Assembly: GCA_001543005.1 (NCBI GenBank)
Contig: LFLB01000024.1
Coordinates: 1-39,513, forward strand
Direction: 5' to 3'
Source: Candidatus Spongiihabitans thiooxidans
GTDB taxonomy: Bacteria; Pseudomonadota; Gammaproteobacteria; Arenicellales; Poriferihabitantaceae
Length of the DNA stretch: 39,513 nucleotides
Below are positions 1 through 8,699 of the stretch, piece by piece. The translations under genes and the position numbers were made by a program. The notes under the pieces are model-generated. The model ran no database searches. It was not told where the DNA came from and saw nothing but the letters and a program-made list of their open reading frames with translations. Every line of letters starts with the position of its first letter. Within the stretch, counting starts at the first letter, position 1.

Positions 1-77
1 TTCAGGGGAAATCCACAACAAACAAAAGCGGACAATTCACGTGTTATAAATTCGGACAGTTCTATTTACTTCTAACA
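1..77 (+). repeat. 77-bp dispersed repeat, copy 1 (possible IS end)
   Basis: This segment recurs in inverted orientation at 36138-36214 with about five mismatches over 77 bp. Read from its inner edge on the minus strand it begins TGTTAGAAG and carries two spaced CGGACA motifs (TGTCCG when read from the inner edge). A TGT terminus with internal repeats resembles ends of IS21-family elements, but no istA or istB gene is present, so the family is an inference. The window starts at the first base of the shared sequence, so the repeat probably continues to the left. Confidence 0.75.
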
Positions 78-287
78 TACATTGTATTAGGTCTGTGGAT
101 TCAACCCTGAAGTGCAACAGGGGTAGCGCGGTTGTTTTTCAGCTAATTCGCCTATATTCTGTAATACCGCAGCAAAGGTCAAGACGAGATCGTTTGAAAT
201 ATCGCAAATGAGAGAGTTGTTTTCACCAAACAATCTCAAAATAGCGTAACATCTATCGCTACATCTATTTTCATCAAAGAATCAAGA

Positions 288-1289
288 ATGAGAGAACAGT
301 GGTCCCCAATCGAAGATATGCCGATCGGCGCAGATAAATGGCACGACCCGACATACCAAAGAATCTTGTCTCAATGGCAGGACTTGCGACCGCAACTTGA
401 AAGTACAAAGCTAGATAAAAAGATCATGGACATCTGGTTGGAAGAACGGCAAAGACGTTTTGCCATTGAGACCGGGCAAATCGAAGGACTTTATGTGATT
501 CCCAGAGGTATTACCGAGCAACTTATCACCGAGGGGCTGGAGAGTGTCCGGCTGTCTCATAACATGGCAGCCCCAGAAGTCGAAGACGATAGCCTGACAG
601 GATTGTTGCAAGACCAGAAAACCGCATTGGAAATGGTCTTTGATACAGTTGCTCAACGTCGCTCATTATCGCATACGGCGTTCAAGGAATGGCATCAACT
701 GCTCACCCGGCATCAAGCCACCGCCGCAGGCAGAACCCTGGGAGGGAAACGTATTGGCATTCCGCTTCTTAAAGGAGAATACAAACTGCGCCCAAACAAT
801 CCGCGTCGCCCGGATGGCGTTGTTCACCAGTATTGCCCACCGGAACAAGTGCGCTCCGAACTAGATAGATTACTTGACATGTACGCCAAGATATATGAGC
901 AAAACTATGCCACCGAAGTCGAAGCGGCGTGGTTACATCATCGCTACATCCAAATCCATCCTTTCCAGGACGGCAATGGCCGCACTGCGCGCTTGCTTAT
1001 GGCGTATGCTTATATACGGCGCGGTGAGTTTCCGCCGGTGATTAAAGCAGATGAAAAAGACAAGTATATTGATGCGCTGGAAGAAGCTGATGCGGGCGAT
1101 TTGCATCCTTTTGCCCAGCACCTTGTCAGACTGGCAGCGACTTCGCTCGACAGCGCGATTGTGGCAACAAAAAGGGTACTTAAATCTGCCAGGTATTATG
1201 CCCACCCCAACGGTGACTGCACTTACAAAGCTCCCGGAGAAAATGAGTGGAAGCGTGGCCCGGACGAAGACAATGGTCTGGATATGTAA
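288..1289 (+). CDS. Fic family protein (probable AMP transferase, class II)
   Basis: A 333-residue Fic protein. The Fic core motif HPFQDGNGRTAR spans residues 224-235, with the catalytic His224 and the phosphate-binding glycines and arginine intact. An N-terminal T-G-Q-I-E-G at residues 62-67 fits the (S/T)xxxE(G/N) inhibitory helix, which in class II Fic proteins blocks the ATP site. Family knowledge therefore predicts a self-inhibited nucleotidyltransferase that AMPylates a protein target; the target cannot be read from sequence. The C-terminal 60 residues after the Fic fold look like a small accessory domain. The ATG at 288 has only a weak upstream purine stretch. The gene stands alone: the 77-bp repeat lies 210 bp upstream, and no antitoxin gene is adjacent. 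Confidence 0.9.
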   Translation: MREQWSPIEDMPIGADKWHDPTYQRILSQWQDLRPQLESTKLDKKIMDIWLEERQRRFAIETGQIEGLYVIPRGITEQLITEGLESVRLSHNMAAPEVEDDSLTGLLQDQKTALEMVFDTVAQRRSLSHTAFKEWHQLLTRHQATAAGRTLGGKRIGIPLLKGEYKLRPNNPRRPDGVVHQYCPPEQVRSELDRLLDMYAKIYEQNYATEVEAAWLHHRYIQIHPFQDGNGRTARLLMAYAYIRRGEFPPVIKADEKDKYIDALEEADAGDLHPFAQHLVRLAATSLDSAIVATKRVLKSARYYAHPNGDCTYKAPGENEWKRGPDEDNGLDM

Positions 1290-1797
1290 AACCAGCATTA
1301 AGCCGTTTCTTTTTTGGAGTTAATCATGCTGCTTGCGGCATAAGATAAACAGGTGAGCGTCGCAAGTCTTGTTACTTTCGCAGCCGCTATTCGCTACAGT
1401 ATTTCTGTGCAATTCTTGTTCGGGCGGGTTTAATCAGCCGTTATTTAGGTCTTTTCGCTAACCTGCAACGCGCGCTGATCGGCGCGGTAGCTGGATACTT
1501 AATTTTCGTGAGTGCTTTGGGGGGGGGTTGGTGGCGGTGAAGGCGCAAGCACGAGCGTGAGCGCGGCATTTTGTTTGTTTTTTGTCCCCTTTTGCATGTT
1601 TTGCGGCGTCTAGTCGACCTGACCGATTTTTATATTTTTTTGTTGAGCCGCCTGATTGTCTGTTTGATGTCGTGCTGTGTTCCGTTAATTGTCCGAGTTT
1701 ACCACAATATTGCACGTTTTCGTGTAGAATATGGGAGTTGGTGGTTCTCGTTCTCGAGCACCACCCAATATCAACATCAATAATAGGAGTCAAAAAA
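1290..1797. other. Intergenic region upstream of the ABC operon, no gene seen
   Basis: About 500 bp without a convincing gene. It contains a G-homopolymer run near 1518-1527 and a ribosome-binding site (AGGAG) at 1785-1789 ahead of the ATG at 1798. Reading frames crossing it on either strand have compositions unlike proteins. The promoter of the ABC operon should lie here, but I see no pair of boxes good enough to mark. Confidence 0.6.
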
Positions 1798-2982
1798 ATG
1801 CAAAATATCAAAAAACTGGCGCTCGCTTTTGGCGTCGCTTCAACGTTGTCCCTAGGGCTTGCGCCTGTCGCCAACGCTGCTGAAACGCTCAAAATCGGTT
1901 TTGTCGGTGTCACCAGCGGCGCGAAGGCGGGATGGGGCATTTCCAATGTCCGTTGCATGCAAACGCGCGCCAAGTGGGTGAACGATGAAGGCGGCATCAA
2001 AATAGGCGATACCACCTACAACATCGAAATCGTGACCTGGGACACCCAGGACAACACCACCCGTGCTAAAGAAGGCATGGAAAAAATGGTGCAGGAGGGC
2101 ATTCATTATGTCATCGGACCTAATACCGATCCCACCGCCGCTGCGGTGCGCCCAGTGGCGGAAAGAGACGGCGTGATGTATTTTCCCTACGCCTTTCCCA
2201 AGGAGCTGTATACCAAGCCCGCTTCCAACGCCGTTTTGGGGATGATCGCCAACTACCAGTCCGGGCCGGCGATCTACAAATACCTGAAAGAAAACAAAGG
2301 CGTTAAATCCATCGCCTTTTTAGCGGCCAATGAATCCGACGCGCTAAGCCAGCGCGAAGGCGGCATACAAGCTGCAAAAGCACTCGGCTTGAAAGTGCTG
2401 GCGCAGGACGCTTATCAAAGCGACACCCGCGACTTCGCGCCGGCGGTTACTCCCATCGTCAAACTCAAGCCCGATTTGCTGGTACTCTCTGGTGTCGCCG
2501 GCGGCACCGCGCCGCTGATCATCCGCGCCGCTAGGGAACTGGGCTACACCGGGTTGATGTCCGCCGAAACCGCGCAGGACGCCATGCAACTGAAAGATGG
2601 CGCGGGCGATCTGGCAAACGGCTTTATTTCGGTCGGCGGCGCGTCCACGCCGGAGATCCGTTCCGCAATGATGGAAGAATTCATCCGCCGCTACACCGAA
2701 GATCACGGCCAGTACGACGACGAGTCCAACACCAAGGTGTATGCCATGGAATACATTTTGGAAACGCTCAAAGCCAATCCGAAAGCCATTAACGACGTGG
2801 AAGAATTCAAAAAAACGATGGACACGCTGTCCGTGCCGAATCCGTATATGAAAGGCGACCGAAAACTGGAATATGTCGGTTTGACGTCTTTCGGTCAGAA
2901 ACGGCAAGTGGGCATTCCGATGGTGGTGACCGAATATCAAGACGGCGAATTTCAAACCTTGTTTGTGACCAACGTCGATTAA
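1798..2982 (+). CDS. Branched-chain-amino-acid-type ABC transporter substrate-binding protein
   Basis: A 394-residue periplasmic binding protein of the LivK/type I fold. The ATG at 1798 follows AGGAG at good spacing and opens a clear signal peptide (MQNIKKLALAFGVASTLSLG, cleavage after APVANA near residue 27). The frame is open upstream to 1582, but that part is not protein-like and would bury the signal peptide. The mature protein begins AETLKIGFVG, typical of the family. Motifs such as VIGPNTDP and LVLSGVAGG lie in the two-lobed fold. It delivers ligand to the permease encoded just downstream. The ligand is unknown: the racemase at the operon end suggests something other than leucine, for example a hydantoin or another amide. 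A strong terminator follows directly. Confidence 0.88.
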   Translation: MQNIKKLALAFGVASTLSLGLAPVANAAETLKIGFVGVTSGAKAGWGISNVRCMQTRAKWVNDEGGIKIGDTTYNIEIVTWDTQDNTTRAKEGMEKMVQEGIHYVIGPNTDPTAAAVRPVAERDGVMYFPYAFPKELYTKPASNAVLGMIANYQSGPAIYKYLKENKGVKSIAFLAANESDALSQREGGIQAAKALGLKVLAQDAYQSDTRDFAPAVTPIVKLKPDLLVLSGVAGGTAPLIIRAARELGYTGLMSAETAQDAMQLKDGAGDLANGFISVGGASTPEIRSAMMEEFIRRYTEDHGQYDDESNTKVYAMEYILETLKANPKAINDVEEFKKTMDTLSVPNPYMKGDRKLEYVGLTSFGQKRQVGIPMVVTEYQDGEFQTLFVTNVD

Positions 2983-2995
2983 TTCTCGAAGCGCA

Positions 2996-3022
2996 GAAAA
3001 AGCCCGCCTGTCGGGCTTTTTC
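2996..3022 (+). terminator. Rho-independent terminator/attenuator after the binding-protein gene
   Basis: A perfect 11-bp inverted repeat (GAAAAAGCCCG, loop CCTGT, CGGGCTTTTTC) starts 13 bp after the stop codon and ends in a T-rich run. It separates the binding-protein gene from the permease genes 27 bp further on. Partial termination here would make the binding protein more abundant than the membrane parts, a usual arrangement in ABC import operons. Confidence 0.85.
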
Positions 3023-3048
3023 TTTGTTTAATCCGCGTTTTTCCGGTT

Positions 3049-3921
3049 ATGGAGCAAATTGTCGTCAACGGGCTGTATCTGGGTGCGCAATACGCGCTGA
3101 TCGCCCTTGGATTAACGCTTATTTTCGCCCTGATGAACGTGCTCAACTTCGCGCACGGACAAATGTATGTGCTGGGCGGCTATATGACGTACCTTGTTTA
3201 CGGAAAACTGGGGATGCCCTTTGCGCTGGGACTTGCGGTGTCGGCACTGACTTTGCTGGCGGTGGGCGCGGTGGTGGAGAAGTTCTTGTTCCGCCCAGTG
3301 CTGAGAAAAAGCGCCCGCGACGAAAGTTCGATGCTACTGGCGGCCGGGTTGGCTTTTTTCTTTGACAGCATCATTTTGCTACTGTTCGGGCAAAAGCAGC
3401 ACGGCGTACCGAAAATTATAGAAGGGGTGCAAAACTGGGGCGATTTTACCGTCGTCATCCCCAACGACAAAATCGTGGTGGGCGTGTGCACGGTGCTGAT
3501 GATTGCCGCCTTCATCATCTTCATGCAATACACCAAGCCCGGGCGCGCAATGCGGGCGCTGGCGCAAGACCGCACGGCGGCGCAACTAATGGGCGTGTCG
3601 GCGGACCGCTATGGAATGCTGGGCTTTGCACTGGGCGCGATGCTGGCTGGCCTGGCGGGCGGGCTGCTGGTCGCCACTACCGGGGTCAGTTCCGGTATCG
3701 GCGGTTCCATTTCCATCAAGGCGTTTTTGATGGTGATGATCGGCGGCGCCGGCGTGGTGCCCGGCGCCATCGCCGGCGGCTTTATTTTGGGCATGATGGA
3801 GTCTTTCGGTCTGTCTTATCTGCGCGCCTACGGCGATATTACTTATTTGGTGATTTTTGCCAGTCTGATGGTGTTTCTCAGCATCCGTCCACACGGGCTG
3901 ATGGGCAAGCCCTGGGGCTGA
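3049..3921 (+). CDS. Branched-chain-amino-acid-type ABC permease, LivH family
   Basis: A 290-residue inner-membrane protein with about eight hydrophobic segments. It opens with the family-typical NGLYLGAQYALIALGLTLIF and contains NVLNFAHGQMYVLGGY, the conserved LivH region. It forms the translocation pore together with the LivM-like protein encoded 4 bp downstream. The start at ATG 3049 lies just past the terminator hairpin and lacks a strong ribosome-binding site, so its translation may be low compared with the binding protein. Nothing is missing compared with the family length of roughly 290-300 residues. Confidence 0.88.
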   Translation: MEQIVVNGLYLGAQYALIALGLTLIFALMNVLNFAHGQMYVLGGYMTYLVYGKLGMPFALGLAVSALTLLAVGAVVEKFLFRPVLRKSARDESSMLLAAGLAFFFDSIILLLFGQKQHGVPKIIEGVQNWGDFTVVIPNDKIVVGVCTVLMIAAFIIFMQYTKPGRAMRALAQDRTAAQLMGVSADRYGMLGFALGAMLAGLAGGLLVATTGVSSGIGGSISIKAFLMVMIGGAGVVPGAIAGGFILGMMESFGLSYLRAYGDITYLVIFASLMVFLSIRPHGLMGKPWG

Positions 3922-3925
3922 CGGC

Positions 3926-4897
3926 ATGGCGAAGAACATAAAAATCGCCGCTGGCGCCGGTGTTTTTCTTTTCATGATACTGGCGGTGGTGCCGTGGCTG
4001 TTGATTAAAACCGGGCGCGGCGATTTAATGAGCGTACTGACATCGGTGGCGCTGTTGAGCGTCATCAGTTCCGGCGTGTGGCTGACTTTTTTCATCGGGC
4101 GGATTAATATCGGGCAGGGCGCCTACGCGCTGATGGGTGGCTATGTGTCGGCGATTTTGGTGGTTAAATACGGCGTGCTGTTTTGGTGGACATTGCCGCT
4201 TGCCGGGCTTTTTTGCGCCGCCGCGAGTGTGCTGATCGGGCTGCCCATTTTACGCTTGCGCGGCGTGTATTTCGCGATGGTGACATTGACGCTGACCGAG
4301 GTGGCGCGTCTTTTGGCGCAGGCGCTGTCGATCACCAACGGCCCGCGGGGCATCACCAACATTCCGCCGCCTGGCGGCGTGGAATTTTTCGGGCTGACGC
4401 TGATTCCCGATTTTGCGGAATTGGAAAACCTGCGCCTCGGGTTTTATTATCTCGCCGTGGTGCTGATGATTTTGTGCTTCGCCGCCATGTGGCGGCTGGT
4501 CAATTCGCGGCTGGGGTTTTTGTGCCGTTCGCTACAGCAAAACGAGGAACTGGCATCTTCCATCGGCGTTAATATCGGCTATTTGCGGGTTTTGGCCTAC
4601 GCGATTTCTTCTTTTCTAGGGGGCGTCGGCGGGGCGGTTTTTGCCGCGATTGTGCAGTCCATTTATCCCGCCACTTTTCAGATTCAAGAGTCGGTGAATT
4701 TCATGCTTTACTGCTTTTTGGGCGGGCTCAGTTATGTGTTCGGGCCGATGCTGGGGACGCTGGTGCTGTATATGGGCTGGGATCTTCTGTTTAAGACCGG
4801 CGCATATCAACTGTTGATTTTTTCGTCAACGCTGATTGTGCTGATACTGTTTTTGCCGAACGGCTTGTTGAGTTTGCGCCTGCCGTGGAGAAAATAG
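3926..4897 (+). CDS. Branched-chain-amino-acid-type ABC permease, LivM family
   Basis: A 323-residue multi-spanning membrane protein. The segment GRINIGQGAYALMGGYVSA is the conserved LivM region near the second or third membrane helix. PILRLRGVYFAMVTLTLTEV and the SSIGVNIGYLRVLAYAISSF region, which faces the ATPase in this family, are both present. The gene begins 4 bp after the LivH-type gene and ends 18 bp before the first ATPase gene, so all are one transcript. It pairs with LivH in the pore. Substrate specificity cannot be read from it. Confidence 0.88.
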   Translation: MAKNIKIAAGAGVFLFMILAVVPWLLIKTGRGDLMSVLTSVALLSVISSGVWLTFFIGRINIGQGAYALMGGYVSAILVVKYGVLFWWTLPLAGLFCAAASVLIGLPILRLRGVYFAMVTLTLTEVARLLAQALSITNGPRGITNIPPPGGVEFFGLTLIPDFAELENLRLGFYYLAVVLMILCFAAMWRLVNSRLGFLCRSLQQNEELASSIGVNIGYLRVLAYAISSFLGGVGGAVFAAIVQSIYPATFQIQESVNFMLYCFLGGLSYVFGPMLGTLVLYMGWDLLFKTGAYQLLIFSSTLIVLILFLPNGLLSLRLPWRK

Positions 4898-4915
4898 CCA
4901 CGAGGAAAACAGAGC

Positions 4916-5695
4916 ATGCCAGAATTGCTGGAAATTAAAGGATTGACGCGCCGCTTTGGCGGATTGTTGGCAGTAAACAACGTCTGTTTCCACGCGCTGG
5001 AGGGCGAGATATTGTCCGTTATCGGCCCGAATGGCGCCGGCAAATCCACGTTATTTAAGCTCATCGCCTCTTTTTTGCGCCCGACGCGAGGCGAAGTGCT
5101 GCTGCGCGGCGGGCGGATTTCCGGCTTGAAACCGCACATTGTCGCGCGGATGGGGGTGGTGCGCACTTTTCAAGAGACTACGATATTTCGCAATATGACA
5201 GTGCGCGACAATGTGATTATCGCGCATCATCTGCGCTCCCAGGCGAGTTTGCTGGGTTTTTATTTGCACTCGCGGCGGGCCGCCAAGGACGAAGCCGCGT
5301 TCGGCGAATCCGCCGATGAGATTTTGGATTTTTTGGGCTTGGACAGCATTAAAGACGAAATCGCCAGCAATCTGCCACACGGGCATCTGCGCGCCTTGGG
5401 CATCGCCATCGGCTTGGCGACGAATCCAGCGGTGCTACTGCTGGACGAGCCTTTTGCCGGGATGAACCACGACGAGACCGGGCGGGCTTTGGACATGGTG
5501 CGCGAGGTGCGCGACCGCGGCGTGACCGTGTTGCTGGTGGAACACGATATGCGGGCGGTGATGAGCATTTCCGATCGCATTGTCGTGTTGAACTTCGGCG
5601 AGAAAATCGCCGAAGGCGCGCCAGCGGAAATCCAGGAAAATCCGAAAGTGATAGAGGCGTATCTCGGAGCGGAAGAAGACGAGGCGTGGATTTGA
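4916..5695 (+). CDS. ABC transporter ATP-binding protein, LivG family
   Basis: A 259-residue ATPase. Walker A GPNGAGKST is at residues 37-45, the Q-loop is RTFQETTIF, Walker B is LLLDEPFAGM near residue 175, and the switch histidine is in LVEHDM. The C-terminal IAEGAPAEIQENPKVIEAYLG is characteristic of LivG. The signature region is unusual: where LivG proteins normally have a YGQ or SGGQ-like stretch followed by basic residues, this one reads LPHGHLRALGIAIGLA. The glycine is kept but the glutamine is not. It should act as a heterodimer with the second ATPase, whose signature is canonical, so one of the two ATP sites may be catalytically weak. Confidence 0.88.
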   Translation: MPELLEIKGLTRRFGGLLAVNNVCFHALEGEILSVIGPNGAGKSTLFKLIASFLRPTRGEVLLRGGRISGLKPHIVARMGVVRTFQETTIFRNMTVRDNVIIAHHLRSQASLLGFYLHSRRAAKDEAAFGESADEILDFLGLDSIKDEIASNLPHGHLRALGIAIGLATNPAVLLLDEPFAGMNHDETGRALDMVREVRDRGVTVLLVEHDMRAVMSISDRIVVLNFGEKIAEGAPAEIQENPKVIEAYLGAEEDEAWI

Positions 5696-5697
5696 GC

Positions 5698-6423
5698 ATG
5701 TCCGAATTGCTGTCTATAAAAAACGTGTCGCTGTTTTACGACCATATCCATGCCCTGCGCGATGTGTCTTTGCATCTGGACAAGGGCGAGACAATCGCCC
5801 TCATCGGCGCGAACGGCGCCGGCAAGTCGTCTATTTTGCGCGCCATTACAGGCTTGCAAGAAATCCGCGCCGGCACCATTTATTACAACGGTGAGCGGCT
5901 GGACGGCCGGCAGCCGGACGCCATTGTCCGCGCCGGCATTTCCATGGCACCGGAGGGGCGGCACGTGTTTCCGTATATGAGTGTGAAAGATAATCTATTG
6001 ATGGGCGCGTTTACGCGCAAAGACAAGACTGAAATCGCCGAGGACATGCACAAAGTGCTGGAAAAATTTCCGCGGCTGAGGGAGCGGTTTCACCAGTCGG
6101 CATCGACGCTGAGCGGCGGCGAGCAGCAAATGATGGTTATCGGGCGAGCACTGATGTCGCGTCCGAAAGTGCTGCTGCTGGACGAGCCGTCTTTAGGGAT
6201 CGCGCCCAAACTTGTGCAAAGTATCGCCCGTTCCATTGTCGCCATTAATCGGGATGATCATGTGTCGGTGATTTTGGTGGAACAAAACTCGCGCATGGCA
6301 ATGAGAATTTCCCACCGGACTTACGCGCTGATAACCGGTGAGATCGTCATCAGCGGTAATTCAGCGGAGTTACAGAACGACGACCGCATTCGCAAATTAT
6401 ATCTCGGAGGAGACACGGCATGA
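5698..6423 (+). CDS. ABC transporter ATP-binding protein, LivF family
   Basis: A 241-residue ATPase, the second nucleotide-binding subunit of the importer. Walker A GANGAGKSS is at residues 37-45, a canonical signature LSGGEQQ lies near residue 138, Walker B is LLLDEPSLGIAPK, and the H-loop region VEQNSRMAMRISHR is typical of LivF. The ATG at 5698 comes 2 bp after the LivG stop. A GTG at 5686 would also be in frame and add four residues, but the ATG fits the family N-terminus better. The 3' end overlaps the next start by four bases (ATGA), which implies coupled translation with the racemase gene. Confidence 0.88.
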   Translation: MSELLSIKNVSLFYDHIHALRDVSLHLDKGETIALIGANGAGKSSILRAITGLQEIRAGTIYYNGERLDGRQPDAIVRAGISMAPEGRHVFPYMSVKDNLLMGAFTRKDKTEIAEDMHKVLEKFPRLRERFHQSASTLSGGEQQMMVIGRALMSRPKVLLLDEPSLGIAPKLVQSIARSIVAINRDDHVSVILVEQNSRMAMRISHRTYALITGEIVISGNSAELQNDDRIRKLYLGGDTA

Positions 6424-7121
6424 AGATAGCGCTTATTAACCCGAACTCCACCGCGTCGATGACTGATAAAGTGCGGGAGGCGGCGCGCAAAGCCGCCGCG
6501 CCCGGCACGGAAATTTTGGCGGCGAACCCAGCGGACGCACCGGCGAGTATTGAGGGGCATTACGACGAAGCGGCCTCCCTCGCCGGCTTGCTGCGCGAGA
6601 TAAAAAAAGCCCAAATGTGGGGCGCGGACGCTTATGTCGTCGCTTGTTTTGACGACCCGGGGCTGGGCGCCTGCCGGGAGATTGTTACGGGCCCGGTGCT
6701 GGGCATTTGCGAGGCCGCGATGCACATCGCGGCGACTTTGGCGACGTCGTTTTCCGTGGTGACCACGCTGGGACGTTCCACACCGATTATTGAACAGGCG
6801 GCGCGACGCTACGGCATGGCGCATCTATGCAAGAACGTGCGCGCGGCGGAAATACCGGTGCTGGATCTGGAGCAGGAAGACGGCAGCGCAGCGGCGAAAA
6901 AAATTGAACAGGAGACGCGACGCGCCGTCGCCGAGGACGGCTGTGAAGCGGTTATTTTGGGATGCGCTGGCATGGCCGATTTGGCGGCGGAACTGACGCA
7001 AAAATGCGGCGTTCCGGTGATAGACGGCGTTGTCTGTGCGCTGAAAATGTGTGAGGCGATTGTCGGCGCCGGGCTTTCCACCAGCAAAATCGGCGCCTAC
7101 GCGCCGCCGCGCAAGAAATAA
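6420..7121 (+). CDS. Hydantoin racemase / Asp-Glu racemase superfamily enzyme
   Basis: A 233-residue racemase. The start IALINPNSTASMT and the catalytic cysteine pair, Cys76 in VACFDDPG and Cys182 in ILGCAGM, match hydantoin racemases, which use two cysteines as acid and base without cofactor. It is the last gene of the ABC operon: its ATG overlaps the LivF stop by four bases and is preceded by GGAGGA. Co-translation with a transporter suggests that the enzyme acts on the imported compound, possibly a 5-substituted hydantoin or allantoin-like molecule. No hydantoinase or carbamoylase gene is in the window. An aspartate/glutamate-type substrate cannot be excluded. Confidence 0.78.
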   Translation: MKIALINPNSTASMTDKVREAARKAAAPGTEILAANPADAPASIEGHYDEAASLAGLLREIKKAQMWGADAYVVACFDDPGLGACREIVTGPVLGICEAAMHIAATLATSFSVVTTLGRSTPIIEQAARRYGMAHLCKNVRAAEIPVLDLEQEDGSAAAKKIEQETRRAVAEDGCEAVILGCAGMADLAAELTQKCGVPVIDGVVCALKMCEAIVGAGLSTSKIGAYAPPRKK

Positions 7122-7155
7122 AAATTCGCCCGGCGCCATCCGTAATAAAAGTCAA

Positions 7156-7204
7156 CCGCCCCGCCACAAGGTGCGCCCTTACCGCTCGGTCCGGGCGGGG
7201 CTTA
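7156..7204 (+). terminator. Possible terminator hairpin of the ABC operon
   Basis: GC-rich arms CCGCCCCG and CGGGCGGGG face each other across a roughly 30-base loop that is itself partly self-complementary. The following sequence is only moderately T-rich (CTTAATATTTT). It lies 35 bp after the racemase stop and could end the operon transcript. Confidence 0.4.
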
Positions 7205-7394
7205 ATATTTTCAAAAAGGTTTTCGCGCAGTACCCTGACTTTTGCCGCGCCGATGCCTTGGGTTGGTGAATACGTCGACCATTTCCGTCCGCGTTTTGTG
7301 GGGGTCTCATATCTCCCCTATCATCGTCACGCCATAATCTCCGTGTCCTTCCTTTTTTAAAAGTTGAGAATTAACTAGCGCTCATAGCAGTTAT

Positions 7395-7469
7395 TGGTGC
7401 TCCCTAGGGGAATCGAACCCCTGTTTCCGGCGTGAGAGGCCAGCGTCCTGACCGCTAGACGAAGGGAGC
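7395..7469 (-). tRNA. tRNA-Glu (anticodon CUC)
   Basis: On the minus strand a full cloverleaf can be drawn. The acceptor stem GCTCCCT/AGGGAGC is followed by discriminator A and an encoded CCA. The anticodon stem CTGGC/GCCGG encloses the loop CTCTCAC, so the anticodon is CTC (glutamate, GAG). The T arm carries GTTCGAT. The TTCGTCTAG of the D region is typical of bacterial tRNA-Glu. It stands alone between the ABC operon and cobD. Confidence 0.95.
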
Positions 7470-7599
7470 AATCGGGCAAGGCGAATGGTATCACGGGAAT
7501 CCTTTGATCGCATTGCCTGCTAGTCATGCCTCTCACCATCGGCCCAGGCGCCTTGAGCCAAATTGCTCTCGCTTGCTGTGGCTGGCACCCCGCTGCCAT

Positions 7600-8688
7600 T
7601 TATATCCAAATTTGATTGAATACGAAGAGCAGTAGCGTAAAGAGAACAAGCCACACGACTAAACTCTTTTGAATTAGCTGGATCGACCTTTTGATGTCCA
7701 CAGATTTAGCTGGATCGCCCGCACCAAGATAGGGTTTATCTTGACGTACGCCGTGGTAAACCGCGGGGCCGCCGATGACAATACCCAACGCCCCCGCTCC
7801 AATCGCCATAACCAAACCGGCATTGGGGCTTTTATGCTTCCCAATCTGGTTTCGCCACGAATAAAACGCATTGGGCAAGGAACCGCTAATGGCGTAACAA
7901 ATGGCGGTGAGGCGGGCCGGCAACCAGCCCAACAGATCGTCAAATCGCGCCGCAAAACAACCGAATTTTAAATATCTTTCATTTTTATAACCCCACATCG
8001 CATCCAGGGTATTTACCAGACGATGCAACAAGGCCCCGGTCGGCCCTAGCAGTGCATACCAAAACAGGGACGCAAAAACGCAGTCATGGCCGTTTTCAAG
8101 AACCGATTCGAGGGTTGATCCGGCGACCTCAGTTTCATTCATGCCATCAGTTTGCCTGCTGACGATCATTGAAAGGTTGTTTCTGGCGTTCTCTATATCT
8201 CCAGCTAAAAGCGGTCCAGCGACAGCCATCGCGTGTTCTTTCATGCTTTGCCAACCAATGACAAACGTCAAAATGACAATATCCAGAATAATTTGAATCA
8301 ATCGTGATTCGGTAGTTGCCTGAGTCGCCTGAGTCGCCTGAATCAACCAGACCAAACCCACCGGTAAACTGATTAGTATGAATACGGCTATGGCGCCTCT
8401 GACACGCGACTGTCGATTGTTCAATCGCCGCTCAAGCCAGGTTGCGACCTTGCCAAACCAAATTAAGGGATGAAACCGGGGTTCGCCTCGATAGTTATTT
8501 TTTTGTTGATCGGGCGCGAGCTTTTGTTCGTTGAGGGAGTTGGCTTTGGCAGACCTGGTGCTCGAATGCTTTAAAATATGAGTCCGAAGTGCGCCGATGA
8601 GCCGATCCAACAGCAACGCGCCCAGGCAAATCAACACTGGGTAAATTAATGATGGGCAAATCAGCGCTGGCAACAATACTTCGAGCAT
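7600..8688 (-). CDS. cobD: Adenosylcobinamide-phosphate synthase CobD/CbiB
   Basis: A 362-residue inner-membrane enzyme that joins adenosylcobyric acid to aminopropanol (or its phosphate) late in cobalamin synthesis. Family features are FHPLIWFGKVATWLERRLN near residue 75, GPLLAGDIENARNNLSMIVSRQ, the NGHDCVFASLFWYALLGPTGALLHRLVNTLDAMWGYKN stretch, and the C-terminal GGPAVYHGV motif. Hydrophobic helices flank these. It starts 11 bp after the cobQ stop, so both are one transcript. A nine-base unit is repeated three times at 8316-8342, giving a TQATQATTE stretch in a loop. Otherwise length and motifs are normal. Confidence 0.92.
   Translation of the reverse strand: MLEVLLPALICPSLIYPVLICLGALLLDRLIGALRTHILKHSSTRSAKANSLNEQKLAPDQQKNNYRGEPRFHPLIWFGKVATWLERRLNNRQSRVRGAIAVFILISLPVGLVWLIQATQATQATTESRLIQIILDIVILTFVIGWQSMKEHAMAVAGPLLAGDIENARNNLSMIVSRQTDGMNETEVAGSTLESVLENGHDCVFASLFWYALLGPTGALLHRLVNTLDAMWGYKNERYLKFGCFAARFDDLLGWLPARLTAICYAISGSLPNAFYSWRNQIGKHKSPNAGLVMAIGAGALGIVIGGPAVYHGVRQDKPYLGAGDPAKSVDIKRSIQLIQKSLVVWLVLFTLLLFVFNQIWI
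8316..8342. repeat. Short tandem repeat in cobD (3 x 9 bp)
   Basis: Three near-identical nine-base units (TTGCCTGAG, TCGCCTGAG, TCGCCTGAA) stand head to tail. They keep the reading frame and encode repeated Gln-Ala-Thr residues in a non-conserved loop of CobD. Confidence 0.8.
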
Positions 8689-8699
8689 TTAGACGTCGG

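Noticed and set aside
98..125. Segment resembling an IS30-type end (CTGAAGTGCAACA)
   Set aside because: Only a short match recalled from memory, with no second end and no transposase.
1582..1797. In-frame upstream extension of the ABC binding protein
   Set aside because: It would put 72 non-protein-like residues before a clear signal peptide; ATG 1798 has a good AGGAG site.
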